Part shown: positions 1-5,792 of the stretch, in pieces
How the letters are laid out: each line of letters opens with the position of its first letter
How positions within the stretch are numbered: position 1 is the stretch's first letter
Origin: Actinomycetes bacterium
GTDB taxonomy: Bacteria > Actinomycetota > Acidimicrobiia > Acidimicrobiales > Palsa-688
Reading direction: 5' to 3'
Assembly: GCA_021816565.1 (NCBI GenBank)
Contig: JAKAXN010000236.1
Location: forward strand, 1-7,147
DNA length: 7,147 nt
Program-made: the position numbers and the translations under genes
Notes under the pieces: generated by a model
What the model was told of the DNA's origin: nothing
The model's input: the letters and a program-made list of their open reading frames with translations, nothing else
The model's database searches: none

Positions 1-1
1 C

Positions 2-2302
2 GGGACGAGGGACCGGGCCCACGGGACGCGGGTGACCTTCTCCCCGAAGGTGTTCATCCCGCTCACCATGCTGTGCCGGGACCGCTGCGGGTACTGCACC
101 TTCGCCAAGGCCCCGGCCCGCCTCGACAACCCGTTCATGACGCCCGAGCAGGTGCTCGAGGTGGCCCGGCGGGGCGCCGAGGTGGGCTGCCACGAGGCTC
201 TCTTCACCCTCGGCGAGCGCCCCGAGGAGCGCTACCCGGTGGCCGCCCGGTGGCTGGCCGAGCACGGCTACGGCTCCACCGTGGAGTACCTGGTGGCCAT
301 GTGCCGGCTGGTCGTGGAGGAGACCGGGCTCCTGCCCCACGCCAACGCCGGCGCCCTGCTGCCCGACGAGTTGGCCGCCCTGCGGCCGGTCACCGCCAGC
401 CAGGGGATGATGCTCGAGACCCTGCGCGAGGACCTGGAGGCCCACCGCGGCTCCCCGGACAAGACTCCGGCCCGGCGCTTGGCCACCCTCGACGCCGCCG
501 GCGAGCTGGCCGTCCCCTTCACCACCGGGATACTGGTCGGCATCGGTGAGGATCGCGACGACCGGGTCCGGGCCCTGGAGGCCATCGCCACCAGCCACGC
601 CCGATACGGGCACGTCCAGGAGGTGATCGTCCAGAACTTCCTGCCCAAGGCCGGCACGGCCATGCACCGGGCGCCGGCCTGCCCGGCCGACGTCTACCTG
701 GAGACCATCGCCCTGGCCCGGACCATCCTGCCGGCCGAGATCCACCTGCAGGCCCCGCCCAACCTGTCCGACGGCTACGCCTCGCTCCTCGACGCCGGCA
801 TCGACGACTGGGGCGGCGTATCCCCCGTCACCGCCGATCATGTCAATCCCGAACGGCCGTGGCCGTCCCTGGACGCGCTGCGCCGGGCCACCGAATCGGC
901 GGGCCGCACCCTGGCCCCCCGGCTCACCATCTACCCGGAGTTCGCCCGGGACCCGCAGCGGTGGCTGGACCCGGCCATGCGCTTCGCCGTCCTGGACCGC
1001 AGCGACGCCGAGGGCCTGGCCCGCGACGATCCGGGAGCGGTGTTCCCGCAGAAGGTCGGCGAGTACCGCAACGTCGGTGACGGGGCGGAGGTGGTCCTGG
1101 TCGGGCGCCTGTCCACCCAGTGGTACTCGGGGGCCGACCACCAGCCGCAGCAGCTGGTTCCGCCGCGGGCGGACGGGGCCCGACCGGCAGCCGGCGGCCC
1201 GGTCGGAGAGGTGCTGGCCGGGGTGCGGATGGGCCAGGAGCCCTCGGAGGCGGAGATCGAGTCCCTCTTCGGCGCCCGGGGCCCGGAGGTGCAGGCGGTG
1301 GCCGCCGTGGCCGACGACCTGCGCCGTGAGGCGGTGGGCGACGCCGTCACCTGGGTGCACAACCGCAACATCAACTACACCAACGTGTGCACCTTCAAGT
1401 GCCGCTTCTGCGGCTTCTCGAAAGGCCCGCTGTCGCTCAACCTGCGCGGCACCCCCTACCTGCTCAGCCTCGATGACATCGCGGCCCGGACCCGGGAGGC
1501 GTGGGAGATGGGCGCCACCGAGGTGTGCCTGCAGGGCGGCATCCACCCGGACTTCGACGGGGACTACTACCTCGACGTCACCCGGGCGGTGAAGGAGGCC
1601 GCCCCGGGCATCCACGTGCACGGCTTCACCGCACTGGAGGTGACCGAGGGGGCCCGGCGGCTGGGCGAGCCGCTCCCCGACTACCTGCGCCGGCTGATGG
1701 ACGCCGGCCTGCGGTCCCTGCCCGGGACGGCAGCCGAGATCCTCGACGACGAGATCCGGGCCATCCTCTGCCCGGACAAGATCAACACCGAGCAGTGGCT
1801 GGAGACCCATCGCACCGCCCACTCGGTGGGGCTGCGCTCGAACATCACCATCATGTTCGGGGCCGTCGAGTCGCCGCGCCACTGGGCCCGGCACTTCGTG
1901 GCGACCCGGGCCCTGCAGAAGGAGACGGGCGGCTTCACCGAGTTCGTGGGGCTGCCGTTCGTGCACATGGCCGCCCCGCTCTACCTGCAGCGGCGGGCCC
2001 GCCGGGGCCCGACCTGGCGGGAGGTGGTGCTGATGCACGCAGTGGCCCGCATCGCCTACCACGGCCTGGTGGACAACATCCAGGCCTCCTGGGTGAAGCT
2101 CGGCGTCGAGGGGGTCCAGCAGCTTCTGCGGGCCGGGGTCAACGACCTCGGGGGCACCCTGGTCAACGAGAACATCTCGAGGGCGGCCGGGGCGTCGCAC
2201 GGCCAGGGCCTGGAGGAGTCGGACTTCGCCGCCATCGTCGAGCCGCTGGGGCGCACCCTGGAGCAGCGGACCACCCTCTACGGGCGGGTCACCCCGGCCT
2301 GA
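2..2302 (+). CDS. fbiC: FbiC, bifunctional Fo synthase (CofG-CofH fusion), 5'-truncated by the window edge
   Basis: Radical-SAM enzyme that condenses tyrosine with 5-amino-6-ribitylaminouracil to make Fo, the deazaflavin core of coenzyme F420; cytosolic. Two radical-SAM modules are visible. Numbering from the GTG at 32, the CofG half has CRDRCGYC (Cys15, 19, 22) and later DDWGGVSPVTADHVNPERPW. The CofH half has CTFKCRFC (Cys453, 457, 460), then CLQGGIHP, GTAAEILDDE and NDLGGTL. Both CxxxCxxC clusters that hold 4Fe-4S are intact, so both half-reactions should work. The GTG at 32 is probably not the start. The frame is open to base 2 and encodes RDRAHGTRVTFSPK, which resembles the FbiC sequence just before the first cluster. 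From memory the mycobacterial protein is about 856 residues, so roughly 80 N-terminal residues are missing here. The CofH cluster region (FSKGPLSLNLRGTPY follows the cysteines) differs from the mycobacterial version. The gene ends just before a hairpin and a new promoter, so it is probably transcribed separately from what follows. Confidence 0.95.
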   Translation, partial: GTRDRAHGTRVTFSPKVFIPLTMLCRDRCGYCTFAKAPARLDNPFMTPEQVLEVARRGAEVGCHEALFTLGERPEERYPVAARWLAEHGYGSTVEYLVAMCRLVVEETGLLPHANAGALLPDELAALRPVTASQGMMLETLREDLEAHRGSPDKTPARRLATLDAAGELAVPFTTGILVGIGEDRDDRVRALEAIATSHARYGHVQEVIVQNFLPKAGTAMHRAPACPADVYLETIALARTILPAEIHLQAPPNLSDGYASLLDAGIDDWGGVSPVTADHVNPERPWPSLDALRRATESAGRTLAPRLTIYPEFARDPQRWLDPAMRFAVLDRSDAEGLARDDPGAVFPQKVGEYRNVGDGAEVVLVGRLSTQWYSGADHQPQQLVPPRADGARPAAGGPVGEVLAGVRMGQEPSEAEIESLFGARGPEVQAVAAVADDLRREAVGDAVTWVHNRNINYTNVCTFKCRFCGFSKGPLSLNLRGTPYLLSLDDIAARTREAWEMGATEVCLQGGIHPDFDGDYYLDVTRAVKEAAPGIHVHGFTALEVTEGARRLGEPLPDYLRRLMDAGLRSLPGTAAEILDDEIRAILCPDKINTEQWLETHRTAHSVGLRSNITIMFGAVESPRHWARHFVATRALQKETGGFTEFVGLPFVHMAAPLYLQRRARRGPTWREVVLMHAVARIAYHGLVDNIQASWVKLGVEGVQQLLRAGVNDLGGTLVNENISRAAGASHGQGLEESDFAAIVEPLGRTLEQRTTLYGRVTPA

Positions 2303-2303
2303 C

Positions 2304-2321
2304 CCGCCGGCCGCCCGGCGG
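2304..2321 (+). terminator. GC-rich hairpin after fbiC, possible terminator
   Basis: Perfect 7-bp stem CCGCCGG / CCGGCGG around the loop CCGC, starting two bases after the fbiC stop codon. It is followed by CGTGGTTTAAGG and not by a true T tract. It would be a U-poor terminator of the kind proposed for actinobacteria, or a hairpin that only stabilises the 3' end. In such GC-rich DNA a stem of this size can also arise by chance. Confidence 0.4.
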
Positions 2322-2328
2322 CGTGGTT

Positions 2329-2334
2329 TAAGGT
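2329..2334 (+). promoter_or_regulatory. -10 element of a probable leaderless promoter
   Basis: TAAGGT fits the actinobacterial TAnnnT -10 pattern and sits in the only A/T-rich patch between fbiC and the next gene (GTGGTTTAAGGT). It ends 8 bases before the GTG at 2343. Initiation the usual 7-8 bases downstream would therefore start the mRNA at or next to the start codon. No Shine-Dalgarno sequence lies before that GTG, which agrees with leaderless translation. I see no good -35 at 16-18 bases spacing. Confidence 0.5.
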
Positions 2335-2342
2335 CTGGCGCC

Positions 2343-3320
2343 GTGAGAGCCGTCGTGTGCAAGCGGTTCGGGGGCCCGGACGTCCTCGAGCTCGAGGACG
2401 TCCCCGAGCCGGCGCCGGGGCCGGGCCAGGTGCTGGTCGAGGTGAAGGCCTGCTCGGTGACCTTCCCCGACCTGCTGATGCTCCGGGACATGTACCAGTT
2501 CAAGCCGGGGCTGCCGTTCGTGCCCGGCAGCGAGGTCGCCGGGGTGGTCCGGGCCGTCGGCGAGGGGGTGGACCGCTTCCGGGAGGGCCAGGCCGTGCTC
2601 GGCTCCTCCATCAGCGTGGGCGGCCTGGCCGAGCTGGCCTGCCTGCGGGCCGACACCACCGTGCCGCTGCCGGAGGGCATCGCCTTCGAGGACGCCGCCG
2701 GGCTGCTCTACGGGTACGGGACGTCCCAGCACGCCCTCAAGGACCGGGCCCGCCTCCAGCCGGGCGAGTCGCTGCTGGTGCTCGGGGCGGCCGGGGCGGT
2801 GGGGCTGGCCGCGGTGGAGCTGGGCCGGGCCATGGGCGCCCGGGTCATCGCCGCCGCCTCGACCGACGAGAAGCTGGACCTGTGCCGCTCGCACGGCGCC
2901 GACGAGACCATCAACTACAGCACCGAGGACCTGAAGACCCGGGTACGCGAGCTCACCGGCGGGCAGGGCGCCGACGTGGTGTACGACCCGGTCGGAGGGG
3001 ACTTCTCCGAGCCGGCCCTGCGCTCGACGGCGTGGGAGGGCCGGTTCCTGGTGATCGGCTTTGCCGCCGGGCAGATCCCCCGGGTCCCGCTCAACCTGGC
3101 GCTGCTTCGCGGCTGCAGCATCGTCGGGGTGTTCTGGGGTTCGTTCGTGGCCCGGGAACCGGAACGCCACCGGGCCAACGTGGCGGAGCTGGTGGAGTGG
3201 TGGAAGTCCGGCCGGCTGTCACCGCACGCGTCGGCCACCTACCCGCTGGAGCGGGCCGCCGACGCCCTACGCGACCTCGATGAGCGCCGGGCCATGGGAA
3301 AGGTCGTCGTCGTCCCCTGA
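2343..3320 (+). CDS. Zinc-independent NAD(P)H:quinone oxidoreductase-like protein (MDR superfamily)
   Basis: Medium-chain dehydrogenase/reductase of the quinone oxidoreductase (zeta-crystallin) branch, 325 residues, the normal length for the family. The N-terminal GroES-like domain (about 1-120) contains FVPGSEVAGVV (59-69). The Rossmann domain carries the nucleotide loop GAAGAVG (148-154), followed by STDEKLDLCRSHGADE and VVYDPVGG (212-219). The structural four-cysteine zinc lobe and the catalytic zinc cysteine of alcohol dehydrogenases are absent, so a zinc-free NAD(P)H reductase of quinones, enones or enoyl-CoA-like substrates is expected. The true substrate cannot be read from sequence. 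The GTG start is chosen because the protein then begins MRAVVCKRFGG, typical for the family, and directly follows a -10 element with no ribosome-binding site (leaderless). It is followed 34 bases later by the CMD-family gene, probably in one operon. A 26-bp perfect palindrome covers codons 12-21. Confidence 0.88.
   Translation: MRAVVCKRFGGPDVLELEDVPEPAPGPGQVLVEVKACSVTFPDLLMLRDMYQFKPGLPFVPGSEVAGVVRAVGEGVDRFREGQAVLGSSISVGGLAELACLRADTTVPLPEGIAFEDAAGLLYGYGTSQHALKDRARLQPGESLLVLGAAGAVGLAAVELGRAMGARVIAAASTDEKLDLCRSHGADETINYSTEDLKTRVRELTGGQGADVVYDPVGGDFSEPALRSTAWEGRFLVIGFAAGQIPRVPLNLALLRGCSIVGVFWGSFVAREPERHRANVAELVEWWKSGRLSPHASATYPLERAADALRDLDERRAMGKVVVVP
2378..2403 (+). repeat. 26-bp perfect palindrome within the start of the oxidoreductase gene
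   Basis: The half-site GGACGTCCTCGAG (2378-2390) is followed with no gap by its exact reverse complement (2391-2403). It encodes the symmetric peptide stretch DVLELEDV, which is common at this place in the MDR family, so family constraint plus GC-rich codon choice may explain it. Its position 35 bases inside a probably leaderless mRNA leaves room for an operator or a hairpin that affects translation. Confidence 0.6.
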
Positions 3321-3344
3321 GCGGCCGTCCCGGCCCCCGGAAAT

Positions 3345-3350
3345 AGGAGG
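3345..3350 (+). promoter_or_regulatory. Strong Shine-Dalgarno site that fixes the start of the CMD-family gene
   Basis: AGGAGG in the context AAATAGGAGG lies four bases before the ATG at 3355. It is the best ribosome-binding site in the window. It shows that the real start is this ATG and not the earlier in-frame start at 3061 inside the oxidoreductase gene. Confidence 0.8.
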
Positions 3351-3354
3351 ATCC

Positions 3355-3981
3355 ATGCCCCGACTGCGCCAGGTACCCAGGTCAGAGGTGACCGACCCGG
3401 GGGTCATCGCCACATACGACCTGCTCTTCGGCGGGCGTGACCCGGTGGCCGAGCCGGGCACCGCCACCGGCACCCCCGGGGACTGGTGGACGGTGTTCGC
3501 CAACGCCCCGGATGTCCTGCGCCACGCCAACGCCGGATTCCTGCTCTACAGCCGGGTGTCGGTCGACCCCGAGCTGCGGGAACTGGGCCAGACCCGGGCC
3601 GGGTGGGTGATGGCCAGCCAGTTCGTGTACTCCCAGCACTGCAAGTCCTGCCGGGCTCTGGGCATGAGCGAAGAGAAGATCCGGGCGATAGCCAGCTGGG
3701 GGGTGTCGGACCTCTTCACCCCGCTCGAGCGGGCCGTGCTGGCCTACACCGACGCCCTGGCCCTCGAGGGCGGACGGGTCCACGACGAGGTCTTCGCCAC
3801 CTTGAAGGCCCACCTCCCGGACCGCCAGATCGTGGAGCTCACATACGTGATCTCCCTCTACATCATGCACGCCATGATGACCCGGGCCCTCAGGCTGGAG
3901 TTCGACGACGTGCCCGAACGCATCGGGGAGGTGGCCGGCCCGGGCGACGCCTGGTCCGGTCTGCACCAGGCGGAGAGCTGA
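3355..3981 (+). CDS. Carboxymuconolactone decarboxylase (CMD/AhpD-like) family protein
   Basis: Cytosolic all-helical protein of 208 residues. The core (about 80-180) has the CMD-family layout: WVMASQFVYSQHCKSCRALGMSEEKIRAI (split here by its helices), then LFTPLERAVLAYTDAL, then VHDEVFATL and a final helix ELTYVISLYIMHAMMTRAL. The pair Cys96-Lys-Ser-Cys99 is preceded by His95. AhpD peroxidase-type members have CxxC plus a His four residues after the second Cys and an upstream Glu. Here the +4 position is Gly103, and the Glu of the common YEWxQH pattern is replaced by Val (FVYSQH). It is therefore a CMD-fold protein with a possible redox dithiol but no complete AhpD catalytic set. Decarboxylase, peroxidase-partner and unknown hydrolase or isomerase roles all remain open. 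The ATG at 3355 follows a strong AGGAGG. It lies 34 bases after the oxidoreductase and is probably co-transcribed with it, so a shared substrate or redox partner is plausible. Confidence 0.85.
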   Translation: MPRLRQVPRSEVTDPGVIATYDLLFGGRDPVAEPGTATGTPGDWWTVFANAPDVLRHANAGFLLYSRVSVDPELRELGQTRAGWVMASQFVYSQHCKSCRALGMSEEKIRAIASWGVSDLFTPLERAVLAYTDALALEGGRVHDEVFATLKAHLPDRQIVELTYVISLYIMHAMMTRALRLEFDDVPERIGEVAGPGDAWSGLHQAES

Positions 3982-3985
3982 CCGG

Positions 3986-4003
3986 CGGCCCGGGCCCGGG
4001 CCG
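3986..4003 (+). terminator. 18-bp GC palindrome after the oxidoreductase/CMD unit, possible terminator
   Basis: A perfectly self-complementary run of C and G (CGGCCCGGGCCCGGGCCG) starts five bases after the CMD-family stop codon. It can fold as a 7-bp stem with a GGCC loop. No T tract follows. It separates the preceding two-gene unit from the promoter region of the amidohydrolase, which suits a terminator, but the missing U run keeps this uncertain. Confidence 0.4.
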
Positions 4004-4046
4004 GCAGCGCGCCCGTCGGTGCGACTCCGACCACCGCCCCCGACTC

Positions 4047-4052
4047 TAGGAT
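4047..4052 (+). promoter_or_regulatory. Candidate -10 element for the amidohydrolase/carbonic anhydrase unit
   Basis: TAGGAT matches TAnnnT and stands out in a 101-base gap that is otherwise almost all G and C. A start about seven bases downstream would give a leader of some 24 bases that still contains the Shine-Dalgarno GAAAGGA (4070-4076), six bases before the ATG at 4083. No clear -35 is seen at the usual spacing. Confidence 0.45.
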
Positions 4053-4082
4053 CACGCCAGCCTCGATCCGAAAGGACCGGTC

Positions 4083-5297
4083 ATGTCGCAACCGAACCCG
4101 CCCGTACCCGTCGACCTCGAACTCCTGTCCGACACCGGACCGCTGATGAGCGCGGCGGTGGACGTCCGCCGCCGCATCCACGCCCATCCCGAGATCGGCC
4201 TGGACCTGCCGGTCACCCAGGAGCTGGTCGCCGAGGAGCTGCGCCGCACGGGCCTCGAGGGCCGCGCCGGGCGGGCGTGCAGCTCCTTGGTGGCCGTGGT
4301 TGAGGGCGAGAAGGAGGGGCCCACCACCCTGCTGCGCGCCGACATGGACGCGCTGGAGATGCCCGAGGACACCGGCTTGGAGTTCTCCTCCCGGCTCCCG
4401 GGTCGGATGCACGCCTGCGGGCACGATGCCCACACCGCCATGCTCCTCGGGGCGGCCCGGCTGCTCCAGAGCCGCCGCAAGGACCTCAACGGCCGGGTGG
4501 TTCTCATGTTCCAACCCGGCGAGGAGGGCCACGACGGGGCCCGGGTGATGCTGGAGGAGGGGCTCCTCGAGGACCACGGGCCGGTCAGCCGGGCCTTCGC
4601 CATCCACATCTCGTCGGTACTGCCGTCGGGGTGGATCACCTGCCGCGAGGGGACGATCATGGCGTCCGCCGACGAGTTCCACATCACGGTGACCGGCCAG
4701 GGCGGCCACGCCTCCATGCCCCACGACGCCATCGACCCGGTGCCGGCGGCGTGCCAGATCGTGACGTCCATACAGGCCATGGTCACGAGGGCGATCCCGG
4801 CGTTCGACCCGGCGGTGGTCACGGTGAGCACCATCCACGGCGGCACCGCCACCAACGTGATCCCCGAGAGCGTGGTGCTCGGCGGCACAATCCGGGCCGT
4901 CTCGGACCGGACCCGGGACCAGGTGCTGTCCAGCCTGGGGGAACTGGCGTCGCAGGTGGCGGCCGCCCACGGGTGCAGCGCGGCGTTGAAGCTGGAGGCC
5001 GGCAGCTACCCGGTGACGGTCAACGACGCCCTCCACGCCCGCCACACCCTGTCGGTGGCCTCATCGCTGATCGGGGCGGACCGGGTGGTGGCCATGCCCA
5101 CCCCGGTGATGGGGGCAGAGGACTGGTCCCGGGTGCTGCGGGCCGTGCCCGGCAGCATGGCGTTCCTCGGTGCCGCCCCGCCCGGGGTCTCCCGACCCGC
5201 CCCCAACCACTCCAACCTGTTCGTGATCGACGAGGCGGCCATGGCCACCGGGATAGCGATGTACGCGGCGATGGCCCTATCGTCTCCGGCGTCATGA
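4083..5297 (+). CDS. M20-family metallopeptidase/amidohydrolase (hippurate- or N-acyl-amino-acid hydrolase type)
   Basis: Cytosolic metal-dependent amidohydrolase of 404 residues, a normal length. Motifs in order: RRRIHAHPEIG (29-39), RADMDAL (85-91), MHACGHDAHTAMLLGA (109-124), FQPGEEG (143-149), AIHI (173-176), the dimerisation-domain signature GGHASMPHDAIDPV (207-220), MGAEDW (343-348) and NHSN (375-378). The expected metal ligands are present: Cys112, His114, Glu148, His175 and His376, with Glu147 as the likely general base. Relatives in subfamily M20D cleave N-acyl amino acids, hippurate or auxin conjugates. The exact acyl group cannot be told. The motif around His175 (IHISSVLPSG) differs from the usual LHVxP form, which suggests a divergent subgroup. 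The ATG at 4083 has GAAAGGA six bases upstream. The stop overlaps the start of the carbonic anhydrase gene by ATGA, so the two are almost certainly co-transcribed and translationally coupled. Confidence 0.9.
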   Translation: MSQPNPPVPVDLELLSDTGPLMSAAVDVRRRIHAHPEIGLDLPVTQELVAEELRRTGLEGRAGRACSSLVAVVEGEKEGPTTLLRADMDALEMPEDTGLEFSSRLPGRMHACGHDAHTAMLLGAARLLQSRRKDLNGRVVLMFQPGEEGHDGARVMLEEGLLEDHGPVSRAFAIHISSVLPSGWITCREGTIMASADEFHITVTGQGGHASMPHDAIDPVPAACQIVTSIQAMVTRAIPAFDPAVVTVSTIHGGTATNVIPESVVLGGTIRAVSDRTRDQVLSSLGELASQVAAAHGCSAALKLEAGSYPVTVNDALHARHTLSVASSLIGADRVVAMPTPVMGAEDWSRVLRAVPGSMAFLGAAPPGVSRPAPNHSNLFVIDEAAMATGIAMYAAMALSSPAS

Positions 5298-5788
5298 CCA
5301 GCACCGACAAGCTTCTCTCCAACGCCGAGCGCTACCCCGACGCCTACTCCACCCCGGCCACGGGACCCCGACCCGCCCTCGGGGTGGCCATCGTCGCCTG
5401 CATGGACGCCCGTATCGACGTGCACGGCCTGTTCGGCCTGGAACTGGGCGACACCCACATCATCCGCAACGCCGGGGGGCTCCTGACCGACGACGCCATC
5501 CGCTCGCTGGCCATCTCGCAGCGGGCTCTGGGCACCACCGAGATCATCCTGGTCCATCACACCAACTGCGGGCTGGAGGGTGTGGACGACGAGGAGTTCG
5601 CCGCCACCCTGGAGAGCGAGACCGGCAGCCGGCCGTCGTGGCGGGCCGGCGGTTTCACCGACGTGGTCGCCGACGTGCGGGAGTCGGCCCAGAGGATCCG
5701 CGAGTGCGCCTACATCCCCAACCGGGACCGGGTACGCGGCTTCGTCTTCGACGTCGGAACCGGCCGCCTCGACGAGGTGGAGCTCTGA
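5294..5788 (+). CDS. Beta-carbonic anhydrase (Rv1284/CanA-like)
   Basis: Zinc enzyme that interconverts CO2 and bicarbonate, 164 residues, close to the 163 I recall for mycobacterial Rv1284. All key residues are visible: Cys36, Asp38 and Arg40 in ACMDAR, the RNAGG loop (58-62), and His89 and Cys92 in HHTNCG. The zinc ligands are Cys36, His89 and Cys92, and the Asp-Arg dyad is intact. The segments DDAIRSLAISQRALGTTEIILVHH (split by strands) and RGFVFDVGTGRLDEV are typical of this short actinobacterial class. The start is the ATG at 5294, which shares ATGA with the stop of the amidohydrolase. No Shine-Dalgarno sequence precedes it, so translation probably depends on ribosomes finishing the upstream gene. 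It ends four bases before the stop of a gene on the opposite strand. Confidence 0.95.
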   Translation: MTSTDKLLSNAERYPDAYSTPATGPRPALGVAIVACMDARIDVHGLFGLELGDTHIIRNAGGLLTDDAIRSLAISQRALGTTEIILVHHTNCGLEGVDDEEFAATLESETGSRPSWRAGGFTDVVADVRESAQRIRECAYIPNRDRVRGFVFDVGTGRLDEVEL

Positions 5789-5792
5789 CCGC

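Noticed and set aside
2324..2334. GTGGTTTAAGG as the T tract of an intrinsic terminator after fbiC
   Set aside because: It has only three consecutive T residues, too few for a U tract. The same bases are better explained as the -10 region of the next gene.
2328..3170. Open frame of 280 codons antisense to the quinone oxidoreductase gene
   Set aside because: Low-complexity composition and no recognisable domain. The plus strand carries a complete MDR protein with its nucleotide-binding loop.
3061..3354. N-terminal extension of the CMD-family gene
   Set aside because: It lies wholly within the oxidoreductase gene in another frame and has no family similarity. The AGGAGG before the ATG at 3355 marks the true start.
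3858..5045. Long open frame (395 codons) on the minus strand across the CMD and amidohydrolase genes
   Set aside because: Its translation is rich in His, Arg, Gly and Ala with no family motif. The opposite strand encodes a full M20 enzyme with all metal ligands. Long antisense frames are expected at this GC content.
4631..5293. N-terminal extension of the carbonic anhydrase frame
   Set aside because: It overlaps the amidohydrolase gene in another frame with Arg/Gly/Pro-rich nonsense. The ATGA overlap at 5294 gives a protein of the expected length.
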